Source: CAWCCP01 sp963701245 (GTDB taxonomy: Bacteria; Patescibacteriota; Saccharimonadia; Saccharimonadales; UBA4665). Taken from it: DNA of 64,000 nt. Shown one piece after another: positions 1-7,567 of the stretch. Location of the stretch: contig OY969576.1 in NCBI GenBank assembly GCA_963701245.1, forward strand, positions 992,001-1,056,000, read 5' to 3'. The notes under the pieces are model-generated. The model saw only the letters and a list, made by a program, of their open reading frames with translations, did no database searches and had not been told where the DNA came from. Position 1 is the stretch's first letter. Every line of letters starts with the position of its first letter. The position numbers were made by a program, and so were the translations under genes.

Positions 1-136
1 GCTGGTAATCAAATAATGCATCTGCACCAAGCATGGCTCTCATTAGATAGCCTTCTAGCTCTGCTACTCTTGTGGTTGCTTCTCGTAAACTTTCTGCGGC
101 CGGATCGGTTTCACGGCGCTCAAGATACTCGCCCAT
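1..136 (-). CDS. Partial hypothetical protein running off the left edge
   Basis: An open frame starts at ATG 136-134 and runs off the window edge after 45 codons. A perfect AGGAGG Shine-Dalgarno (complement of 144-149) lies 7 nt before the ATG, the best ribosome site in this part of the window, so I take the gene as real. The visible N-terminus is charged and rich in Glu, Arg, Ala and Leu, as expected of a helix or coiled coil. No family is recognised. An IS481-like element is inserted about 140 bp upstream and may have separated the gene from part of its promoter region. Confidence 0.6.
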   Translation of the reverse strand, partial: MGEYLERRETDPAAESLREATTRVAELEGYLMRAMLGADALFDYQ

Positions 137-262
137 ACATTGCCCTCCTTTCGCATTACTTTAAGTCTATGTTTTACGGGCCTGCAGCAACAATTAATAT
201 TGTTACAGCGTTATATAACGATAAATTCGAAAGAGTAATAGTACCGAACATTGCTGCACAAT

Positions 263-275
263 CGCCGTAAGTTCT
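263..275. repeat. Left target-site duplication of the IS481-like element
   Basis: CGCCGTAAGTTCT is present here and again at 1323-1335, exactly outside the aligned element ends. A 13-bp duplication fits the range known for IS481-family insertions. Confidence 0.8.
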
Positions 276-1322
276 GGTCCACCCACTAAACAACAAGCAC
301 ACTTGTATCTAGATTAGCATGTTCGTACCCCGGTATACTTTGTAAGTATTCGACGGGAGTCATCATGCCCAACATACTGTGCGGCCGGTAGAAGTTGTAG
401 TCCAGGCAGTCGTCGACCAGAAATGCTTGTAGCTCGGATTTGTCATAGCTATATGTTGTCAATCGTTTGTAGCGGTCTTTGTCAACGCCATGTGAGCGTT
501 CAATCCTGCCATTCAAATACGGCGAGTAAGCCGGTATCCGACCATGACGAATACCATGGACATCAAGCCAACGTTGTACGACAGTTCGCGTCTCTGGTTT
601 GGTTTGCGGCAAGTGATCATAGACAAACTCCAAACCATTGTCAGTTTGTATGCACTGAAACGCGAAAGCCGGGGCAAAGAAACGAGTGGCGTGCTCTAGA
701 AAGTCGACAGTATAGGTCGGATCATGTCCCGGGTACAGTCGTTTGTACTTAATCCTGGTGGCACAGTCAATGAGGTCGTACTGGTAGGCTGCCCGCTTCC
801 AGTGTTTGACGTCCATTTGGCCGACTTCTCCTGGTTGGTAGGGATAATCGTTAAGTCGGCGATGTTGACGAGCGTGTCGCTTTCTCGGCGTTAGGAGTCC
901 AGCACGCTTCAGGACATTACCGACGCCATGATGTGAGATGTTTACGCCGTAATCTCTTTGCAATATATGCGTAAGTGCATCCTCGCCATAGCCAAGCCCT
1001 AAACGGAGCTGCACGATGAGACTGACGGTATCTTCGTCAACATCAGCAGTATGTGACTTTGGTGTTCTGGGCAAGTCATACAAACTTGTTAACTGTTTAC
1101 TGCTCTCAATATACCGGGCGTACCAGTAGTAATACGTTCTTCTAGGTATACCGTAGAACTCACAAGCTGCAGTCACGCTCCCTAATTCTTCAGCTTTCCG
1201 AAACCACCCTAATCTAATCCTAGCCCCGTAGACTAAGAGTTGTTTCTCTGTCATTCTCCTGTATCTCACTTTCACTCCTTTCTAGTTTAGTGAAAGTGTG
1301 CAAGATGTATGGTGGGAAGATA
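276..1322 (-). mobile_element. IS481-like insertion sequence, apparently intact
   Basis: A 1047-bp element carrying one transposase gene. The first 29 bases (276-304) align without gaps to the complement of the last 29 (1294-1322), with about two thirds identity including a shared GCACACTT block. A perfect 13-bp direct repeat flanks both ends. Intact ends, an intact transposase frame and an unmutated duplication suggest a recent insertion. It sits between the partial leftmost gene and the LCP-family gene and breaks no recognisable coding frame. Confidence 0.85.
286..1275 (-). CDS. IS481-like transposase (DDE/rve integrase fold)
   Basis: A single-ORF transposase of up to 329 residues. The N-terminal 100 or so residues hold a helix-turn-helix region. 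The rve/DDE catalytic core follows: first Asp in QMDVKHWK, second Asp in QTDNGLEF, Glu in NGRIERSH, and the typical C-terminal YNFYRPH motif. Length and the single-frame layout fit IS481 rather than the two-frame IS3 family. The frame opens at GTG 1275, but GTG 1269 sits 5 nt after an AAAGGAG ribosome site and may be the true start. It catalyses movement of its own element. Confidence 0.9.
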   Translation of the reverse strand: MKVRYRRMTEKQLLVYGARIRLGWFRKAEELGSVTAACEFYGIPRRTYYYWYARYIESSKQLTSLYDLPRTPKSHTADVDEDTVSLIVQLRLGLGYGEDALTHILQRDYGVNISHHGVGNVLKRAGLLTPRKRHARQHRRLNDYPYQPGEVGQMDVKHWKRAAYQYDLIDCATRIKYKRLYPGHDPTYTVDFLEHATRFFAPAFAFQCIQTDNGLEFVYDHLPQTKPETRTVVQRWLDVHGIRHGRIPAYSPYLNGRIERSHGVDKDRYKRLTTYSYDKSELQAFLVDDCLDYNFYRPHSMLGMMTPVEYLQSIPGYEHANLDTSVLVV

Positions 1323-1335
1323 CGCCGTAAGTTCT
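1323..1335. repeat. Right target-site duplication of the IS481-like element
   Basis: Second copy of CGCCGTAAGTTCT, identical to 263-275, immediately outside the right inverted repeat. Confidence 0.8.
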
Positions 1336-1564
1336 TTTATTGCTTTTTTTCTGATTTCGTTTTATGTGACTTGAATATTCTACGTTATAACTACTCAAGT
1401 TAATCGCTTTGAACTTTGAATTGAGTGTGTATAATTTACCAGTTTTCATGCAAATCTCAGTCACTCCATGCTTAATGGTATAGCGTCAATTACAAGCAAA
1501 TTAGCTATAATGTTCACCAAGATGTTTTAATAAAACCTTAGCAACACGAAAGCTTTTTTTGGGA

Positions 1565-3346
1565 ATGGATAGTAACGGACAAAACCGGCCACGAGAGAGG
1601 AAACGGCAAGGAAATTTTGAGGGTTTTATCGCAAACCGGAAAACAAAGGTACTACCCTCTTCCAGCCCTGCTGTAGGAAACAACACCCCAGACAATCGAA
1701 ATAGCGACGAAATATCAGCAATTAGACAGGATTCAATATTAAACCGATCTATCCCTCCGTCATTCTCACAACCAACGAATAAACCAATGACCACCGATTT
1801 CGCAAAACGACAACGTAGACGACGCCGACGAAAACGAATTCTGTTTATCGTTATCATTGTTTTACTAGGTCTTATAGGTGCTGGGGCGTGGGACGCTTGG
1901 CAGCTGTATCATAAAGTTCATCGGCTCAGCGTCGGCAATCTATCAGCTTCGGTTGGCGGAGCAGAAAACATTTTAGTAGCCGGCTCTACTAACCGCTGCA
2001 ATCTGAAGGTTCAGAATGCAGAATGGGGTTTTTGTTCGCAAGGCGTCACTGGTGTTAATAGTGATATTATCTTTATCATTCATATCGTACCTCAAACACA
2101 TACGTTATCGCTTTTGTCTATTCCAAGGGATACGTTTGTTCCGGATGCACGATCTGGCAATCAAGCATATAAAATAGATGCCGCACTTTACCAAGGACCA
2201 ACGCAATTGGTCAGCGCAATCGAAGAAGATTTCGGAATCCCCATCCAGCATTATGTTGAAGTCGGCTTTGATGGATTTGTTAACATCGTCAATGCTGTTG
2301 GCGGTATTAAAATGAATTTCCCAATGCCAGTCTATGATTCAGAGTCTTATTTAGATGTAAAGACAGCAGGCTGCCGAATATTAAACGGAGTCGAAGCACT
2401 GCAAGTGGTTAGAGCGAGACACCTGCAATACAAAGCGCCTGGCATTACGACCAACAACGTCAATTATTGGCCTCAGGAAAATCAAAGTGATATCGCCCGG
2501 ATAGCCAGAACACATGAATTTCTCCGCGTTCTCGCCGCAACAGTTGCAGCACAAAACTTAAGTAATCCAATCACTGATCAAAAACTAGTTGATGCCATTG
2601 CTCCACAGGTTCAGGTAGATAATGGTTTTTCAACCTCATCGATGATTGCTCTCATGCAAGACTTTCATTCAGTCATTATTACTAATGTACCTCAGTACAC
2701 CCTACCGATTGTGACAACTGGATTCGGAAGCTATGAGTATGATGGTAATACTTTCGGCGATGTGGTCTTTCCCTATGAAGGCACTGACGAACAGATAATT
2801 GGACAGTTCTTAGGCTCATCAAAAACTACCAACACTATGACCGGCCAACCATTGCCCGCAGTAAAGAATGTTACCGTCAATATAATCAATGGTAGCGGAG
2901 TGTCAGGCCAAGCCGGACAGATTGCCACTGGACTACAAAGTCTTGGATTCAATGTAGCTGGTCAACCTACTACAGCGAAACCGGCGAGTTACCAGGCGAA
3001 CGAAACAGTCGTCTACTACGCAAATTCTGGAACCGAAGGAAAAGCTCTTGCTGTTGCCGATCAGTTAACGGGCTTCGTTATATTGTCCCAAAACTCCAAC
3101 ATGGTAACTGAGGGTTCCGATGTGACGGTAGTGACCGGCACCGGCGTTACGGTCAATGTCCCTGCGTCAACCGGTAGTGCAACAAATGGATCAACCACAA
3201 CCTCAGGCTCGTCCACAGCAGCCAATCCATCAAATTCAACCACCGCAACTACCACAACCTCAATTGGTCCAGTCAGTTCTTCAAATGAACCTTTAACAGC
3301 GTGGGACCCAACCGCGTGTACTCCCAATCAGCCACTCGTAAACTAG
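1565..3346 (+). CDS. LytR-CpsA-Psr (LCP) family envelope protein with LytR_C domain
   Basis: LCP proteins transfer undecaprenyl-linked glycopolymers onto peptidoglycan outside the membrane. About 90 cytoplasmic residues end in an Arg/Lys run, followed by one membrane helix (near residues 94-112 counted from the TTG at 1559) and the LCP catalytic domain with IPRDT and RARH arginine/aspartate motifs. A LytR_C domain follows near residues 445-525 (NIINGSGVSG), then a Ser/Thr-rich tail. The ATG at 1565 is chosen over the TTG at 1559; neither has a clear ribosome site. A TATAAT at 1506-1511 may be the -10 element, with no good -35. The 236 bp before the gene hold nothing else recognisable. The family is clear; the exact polymer cannot be read from sequence. 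Confidence 0.88.
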   Translation: MDSNGQNRPRERKRQGNFEGFIANRKTKVLPSSSPAVGNNTPDNRNSDEISAIRQDSILNRSIPPSFSQPTNKPMTTDFAKRQRRRRRRKRILFIVIIVLLGLIGAGAWDAWQLYHKVHRLSVGNLSASVGGAENILVAGSTNRCNLKVQNAEWGFCSQGVTGVNSDIIFIIHIVPQTHTLSLLSIPRDTFVPDARSGNQAYKIDAALYQGPTQLVSAIEEDFGIPIQHYVEVGFDGFVNIVNAVGGIKMNFPMPVYDSESYLDVKTAGCRILNGVEALQVVRARHLQYKAPGITTNNVNYWPQENQSDIARIARTHEFLRVLAATVAAQNLSNPITDQKLVDAIAPQVQVDNGFSTSSMIALMQDFHSVIITNVPQYTLPIVTTGFGSYEYDGNTFGDVVFPYEGTDEQIIGQFLGSSKTTNTMTGQPLPAVKNVTVNIINGSGVSGQAGQIATGLQSLGFNVAGQPTTAKPASYQANETVVYYANSGTEGKALAVADQLTGFVILSQNSNMVTEGSDVTVVTGTGVTVNVPASTGSATNGSTTTSGSSTAANPSNSTTATTTTSIGPVSSSNEPLTAWDPTACTPNQPLVN

Positions 3347-3373
3347 CTTGTGCATAAAAATACGGAGTAAAAT

Positions 3374-3401
3374 TTGCAATGTTTTTGTAGGTATGTATTA
3401 T
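3374..3401 (+). promoter_or_regulatory. Sigma70-type promoter for the gene at 3470
   Basis: TTGCAA (3374-3379), a 16-bp spacer and TATTAT (3396-3401). The predicted transcript starts about 60 nt before the ATG at 3470. Confidence 0.5.
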
Positions 3402-3469
3402 AGACATATAGGTTCTCGAATAAAGACGTAAGACAAAATTATAAAAAGAGAAAGAGTGTAGTAATTACC

Positions 3470-4279
3470 ATGGTTGGCAATGACATGGTCATACAAGCAG
3501 GTCGACAGCCACGACCAATACGGCCCCCCGTATACCGCCGAGGTTATGCGTTTCCGAATCGGTCAACGGTTACGCCGCGTCAAAATCAGAGTTATGAGAC
3601 ACCTCAGCCAAATCCGGTTCAAGAGGAAGTAGCCTCTCAAATTTCTGAGCAAATTCAGTATGTGGAACCCACACCTTTAACACAACCTATAGCGGCGGCA
3701 AGCGCACCTGTTGAGACAATTTCATTCGCCGCACCAGCAATTGAGGAATATGAGGTATATAGAGAGCCGTTGCAATTATTTACCAGAAGCCGGATCCTCA
3801 TTAGTGTTGCCGTTATCACCTTTTTGGCCATTTTTTCTGTTACCGTGATGGAGCGTCACCAGATTATTTCTCTGTCTTCGCACCTACAAGCCGATGCTGG
3901 ACAAATCATACAAAATGATTTTAAGAAACAACCGAAGGCTGCTGTTGCGAATCCTCAGCAGCTGATCATACATAGTTCCGACTACTATACTGCAATGACT
4001 GCGCTTATGACCCAATCGGTGATTATTGGATTTGGTTCTGAGGCACACTCAATAAATGTTGATACTGCTACAATAACGGGCTGGATTACGGTCAAAAATC
4101 AGGGGGCTTTAACCTACTTGACAGTAAATAATGGCAAGATTGCCCAGTATCTCAAACAATTGGTGGCAAGTGCCCAGCTCGGAGGTCAGCAAGCTGTTTA
4201 TTCACAAAGCGTCGAGAACCAAATCGCCAACAATCTACTTAAGGCAAAAGGCGCCACTGTGTACTTACCCTCAAACTGA
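3470..4279 (+). CDS. Hypothetical single-pass membrane protein with Pro/Gln-rich cytoplasmic region
   Basis: Not assigned to a family. The first 105 or so residues are Pro/Gln/Glu-rich and probably disordered. One hydrophobic helix follows (ILISVAVITFLAIFSVTVM, about residues 108-127). The remaining 140 residues should lie outside the membrane and are rich in Gln, Ala and Thr, with Ala/Gln-rich helical stretches. The domain plan resembles the preceding LCP protein (basic or disordered cytoplasmic part, one helix, exported domain), so a cell-envelope role is plausible but inferred. It has its own promoter and stands alone. Confidence 0.7.
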   Translation: MVGNDMVIQAGRQPRPIRPPVYRRGYAFPNRSTVTPRQNQSYETPQPNPVQEEVASQISEQIQYVEPTPLTQPIAAASAPVETISFAAPAIEEYEVYREPLQLFTRSRILISVAVITFLAIFSVTVMERHQIISLSSHLQADAGQIIQNDFKKQPKAAVANPQQLIIHSSDYYTAMTALMTQSVIIGFGSEAHSINVDTATITGWITVKNQGALTYLTVNNGKIAQYLKQLVASAQLGGQQAVYSQSVENQIANNLLKAKGATVYLPSN

Positions 4280-4404
4280 GCACCACTTGATTACCGCAAC
4301 AATTATGTGGACATCAGCAAAGATGACGTAAGGCAGATACCCGATCTATAATCTTAGTCAGCTTCCAATAGAAACCACACACAATAGAGCGCTATACGCT
4401 ATAT

Positions 4405-5421
4405 ATGAAAAATAATCACCTTTTAATAAGCAAACGGGTCGTACAAATTGTTTTGGGTTGTCTCTGGGTACTCGACGGCTTATTGCAATTACAACATCAA
4501 ATGTTTACTAAGAATTTTGCGGCTGGCGTCATCCAGCCGGCCGCCCAAGGACAGCCCTACTTTATATATAAATTTATGTACTTAGGCATACATGCATTCC
4601 TAGTAAACCCAATACTATGTAATAGCATCATCGTAGTCATCCAAATCGGTCTAGGTATGCTTATCTTGTGGAAAAAAACTGCCCGTTGGGGTTTACTTGC
4701 ATCGATACCCTGGGGTTTATTTGTCTGGGCATTTGGTGAAGGTTTTGGTGGACTATTTAGTGGTCATGCCCTTCTTCTTATGGGTGCGCCGGGTGCCGCA
4801 TTACTCTATGCCGTACTGGCTATCGCCGTACTTCCCGCAAAACAAGACAGAGAAGTAGCAAAGACATCAACTTCAACTGAACCTGCAAGGTATTGGCTGG
4901 CACTCGTATGGCTCGCCATATGGACTATCGGAGCTGTGTACCAATTACTACCGGGACAAGATTCAACAACGGCTCTTACGTCCATGATCTCAGCTAACAC
5001 CAGCGGCGCTCCGCTCTGGCTATCCCACATTGATTCACAGTCTGCAGTTTTTATTAACGGACTCGGATCAACTTCGGCTACAATGAGCCAGCACGTAGGA
5101 ACAATGCAAATGAACGGGGTGACCACAAGTGGCAACGGCTATCCTTTTATATTATTTTTCGCCGTGTTCATGCTATTTATTGGGTTTGGAGTTTTAAAGA
5201 CGGGCATCATTCGTATAATTTGCCTGATTTCCGGTATGCTAGTGGCGCTAGTATTTTGGGTAGTTGGCCAAAGCTTGGGCGGTTACTATACTGGACTAGC
5301 AACAGACCCCAGTACTGGTCCGCTGCTCATTCTCTTAGGACTTACAATATTGGGTTGCACAAAATTAGATAGTGAATTGCAGAATCTAGGCCGTAAAATT
5401 TCATTGCTTTTAACAGGCTGA
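4405..5421 (+). CDS. Polytopic membrane protein, DoxX-like
   Basis: A 338-residue integral membrane protein with about eight hydrophobic helices. The first helix carries a W-x-x-D-G-x-x-Q-x-Q pattern (LWVLDGLLQLQHQ) followed by a MF motif, which I associate with DoxX-like proteins of actinobacteria. The central loop, around residues 145-245, is hydrophilic and Ser/Thr-rich and probably faces outward. No ribosome site precedes ATG 4405. A TATAAT-like box lies near 4347. The precise function is unknown and no enzymatic motif is visible. Confidence 0.7.
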   Translation: MKNNHLLISKRVVQIVLGCLWVLDGLLQLQHQMFTKNFAAGVIQPAAQGQPYFIYKFMYLGIHAFLVNPILCNSIIVVIQIGLGMLILWKKTARWGLLASIPWGLFVWAFGEGFGGLFSGHALLLMGAPGAALLYAVLAIAVLPAKQDREVAKTSTSTEPARYWLALVWLAIWTIGAVYQLLPGQDSTTALTSMISANTSGAPLWLSHIDSQSAVFINGLGSTSATMSQHVGTMQMNGVTTSGNGYPFILFFAVFMLFIGFGVLKTGIIRIICLISGMLVALVFWVVGQSLGGYYTGLATDPSTGPLLILLGLTILGCTKLDSELQNLGRKISLLLTG

Positions 5422-5544
5422 ATAAGACTCTCTCCGCTATTTGAATTGCTTTAAAAAATTAGCATGTATTTTTTGTGGTCATCAAATTTACTGTAAATAC
5501 TATGTCTCTTATTATCCCTTGACTGCAGGTAAATAATACGTATA

Positions 5545-6318
5545 GTGGGAACGGTGAAACGCTATACAATGACTGACTTTCGCACTGAAGAAGCCTGTTT
5601 GGCGCACGTATTTAACAACCGGTTTGGTCGAACGTATAAATGCCCGAGATGCCTTAAACGTGGGCATTTTAGCCTTATTCAAGGTCGAAAACGATACGAC
5701 TGTCAGTGTGGCTATGGTATATATCCCCTCGCCGGTACTATTTTCCATGGATCAGCGACTCCTCTTCGATTATGGTTTTACGCGATTTATCTATTTGCAA
5801 CTAGTCAGAACGGGGTGGCCGCCAAAGAATTGGAACGGCAACTTGGCGTCACCTATAAAACTGCTTGGCGTATTTCAAGTCAGATCCGATTACTTTTTAC
5901 AGAACAGGATTCCCTTTTAAATCAAGAAATTAGAGATGTTTTATACGAGCGTTCACTAAAGCGCAGAGCCAACCGAAAAGCCAAATCATTAAACCCGACC
6001 ATACCTTTTAGTATCATTCAATTCAAGAAAGAAAAATTAACCGGAATCGCTTCTCACGACTACCTACAAGATGTCCTTAAAAATAAAGTAAAAGAGTACG
6101 TCGATCGACGTCTGGAAACCGCCGGCAGCAACGAATATTTTTGGCTGCATCTAAAAGCATCACTCGACGATACCCACCACATTATTTCACCGAAATATCT
6201 TCAATCTTATGTTGATGAGGTTATTTTCCGTTATAACCACCGACGTACACCGAACCGACTTTTTACCGCTATGTTACAACGGGCCGTGAAGTCTCCGGCC
6301 AGTACTGTAACATCGTAG
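5545..6318 (+). CDS. IS1595/ISXO2-like transposase-derived protein with shortened catalytic core
   Basis: A 257-residue protein. The N-terminus is an IS1595-type zinc ribbon (CPRC then CQC), followed by the conserved GTIFHGSATPLRLWFYAIYL region and a helix-turn-helix ending in YKTAWRI. The C-terminus matches the end of the ISXO2 domain (FWLHLK, SPKYLQSYVDE, RYNHRR). The middle is shorter than in active members: a possible relic of the first Asp is seen in EIRDVLYERS, the family Glu may survive in SNEYFW, and no convincing second Asp motif is visible. No terminal repeats were found. The start is GTG 5545 or ATG 5569. It is probably inactive, or a domesticated DNA-binding derivative. Confidence 0.65.
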   Translation: MGTVKRYTMTDFRTEEACLAHVFNNRFGRTYKCPRCLKRGHFSLIQGRKRYDCQCGYGIYPLAGTIFHGSATPLRLWFYAIYLFATSQNGVAAKELERQLGVTYKTAWRISSQIRLLFTEQDSLLNQEIRDVLYERSLKRRANRKAKSLNPTIPFSIIQFKKEKLTGIASHDYLQDVLKNKVKEYVDRRLETAGSNEYFWLHLKASLDDTHHIISPKYLQSYVDEVIFRYNHRRTPNRLFTAMLQRAVKSPASTVTS

Positions 6319-6353
6319 TCATTCATTATAGAAAGTAGAAAGGACGATGCACA

Positions 6354-6401
6354 ATGCGTCACAAAAATATACACTATGAGCGAGCTAATATCTCAGTATG
6401 A
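6354..6401 (+). CDS. 15-codon upstream ORF coupled to inositol-phosphate synthase
   Basis: ATG 6354 follows an AAAGGA ribosome site by 9 nt and encodes 15 residues (MRHKNIHYERANISV). Its TGA at 6399-6401 overlaps the ATG of the downstream gene at 6398 as ATGA. The downstream gene has no ribosome site of its own, so it is probably translated by coupling through this short ORF. It could be a regulatory leader peptide or only a ribosome-delivery device; the sequence alone does not decide. Confidence 0.5.
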   Translation: MRHKNIHYERANISV

Positions 6402-7531
6402 GTACCTCTACAAAAAAAATTAAAATAGCTGTAGTCGGAGTTGGTAATTGTTTTTCTGCCCTCTACCAGGGGTTTGCCTATTATCGACAAAAGCATGACG
6501 AACCTGTCCATGGTCTCATGTTTGAAGACATTGGCGGCTATGCACCTTCCGACATTGAAGTGGTAGCAGCTTTTGACGTCGATAAACGAAAAGTAAGTAA
6601 GCATGTTGGTACTGCCATATTTGCAAAGCCAAATTGCGCTCGAGTATTTATGCCAGAGGTTCCCGCCGGACCAGTTGTCCAAATGGGACCTGTACTAGAT
6701 GGTGTATCCGATCATATGCTGTCAGTCCCGGAAGATGAAGGCTTCCGACTCTCAATTAGTAAACCAGTCGACGTTGTACAAGCTATCAAAGACAGTGGCG
6801 CCGATATACTTGTAAATTACTTGCCGGTAGGTTCTCAGAAAGCAACTGAGTTTTATGCACAAGCTGCTATTGATGCTAATATTGCGTTTTTGAATTGTAT
6901 TCCCGTTTTCATTGCCTCCAATCCAATCTGGGAGAAGAAATTCATAAAAGCCGGGCTACCGATTGTTGGCGACGATATGCGTAGTGAGTTCGGTGCCAGC
7001 ATACTTTCACAGGTCTTGCAGGAACTGGCATTTGATAGAGGTTGCGTAGTTGATTTTCACCAACAAATCAACATCGGTGGCAACACTGATTTCAACAATA
7101 TGATGGTGCAGTCAAGATTAGAATCGAAGAAAATATCAAAAGAGAATGTCATTAGAGCACAGAATGATATACGCGGTATTCCTGTTGTCAAAAATAGTCT
7201 TTTTGCTGGACCTAGCACGTATATACCCTATTTGAAAGACAATAAGGTTGCCTATTATAACTTGCGCTTACGAGGCTTTGGTGACGCACCAATTACCGTT
7301 GATATTAAATTGTCAGTTCAGGACTCTGAAAATAGCGCGGGGGTTGTCATTGACGCAATACGCTATTTACAGGTAGCTCGTGAACTTGGGGTAGTTGGAG
7401 CGTTACGCGGACCGAGTGCATGGACCCAAAAAACACCACCGCTTCAGATGACCTATGCAGATGCCAAGGCTGCCTGTGAAGCGTTAGCTAATCGACAGCT
7501 GAGCCACTCGCCAACTGTTGCAAACCTATAG
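6398..7531 (+). CDS. ino1: Inositol-3-phosphate synthase
   Basis: Converts glucose 6-phosphate to myo-inositol 3-phosphate using bound NAD. The N-terminus has the dinucleotide-binding loop VVGVGNCFSALYQG, and the family motifs QINIGGNTDF and the KDN / LRGFGDAP region are visible. At 377 residues it matches the short bacterial/archaeal form rather than the eukaryotic form of over 500 residues. Translation probably depends on the upstream 15-codon ORF (ATGA overlap). An inositol-monophosphatase-family gene that could act next lies 9 kb downstream but is frameshifted. The product could feed inositol lipids or inositol-based solutes; which one is not visible here. Confidence 0.9.
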   Translation: MSTSTKKIKIAVVGVGNCFSALYQGFAYYRQKHDEPVHGLMFEDIGGYAPSDIEVVAAFDVDKRKVSKHVGTAIFAKPNCARVFMPEVPAGPVVQMGPVLDGVSDHMLSVPEDEGFRLSISKPVDVVQAIKDSGADILVNYLPVGSQKATEFYAQAAIDANIAFLNCIPVFIASNPIWEKKFIKAGLPIVGDDMRSEFGASILSQVLQELAFDRGCVVDFHQQINIGGNTDFNNMMVQSRLESKKISKENVIRAQNDIRGIPVVKNSLFAGPSTYIPYLKDNKVAYYNLRLRGFGDAPITVDIKLSVQDSENSAGVVIDAIRYLQVARELGVVGALRGPSAWTQKTPPLQMTYADAKAACEALANRQLSHSPTVANL

Positions 7532-7567
7532 CCGGAACCTGTCAAGCCTGTTACTATAAGTAGGTAC

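Noticed and set aside
16..270. 84-residue plus-strand frame at the left edge
   Set aside because: No ribosome site and odd composition; it is antisense to the minus-strand partial gene, which has a perfect Shine-Dalgarno.
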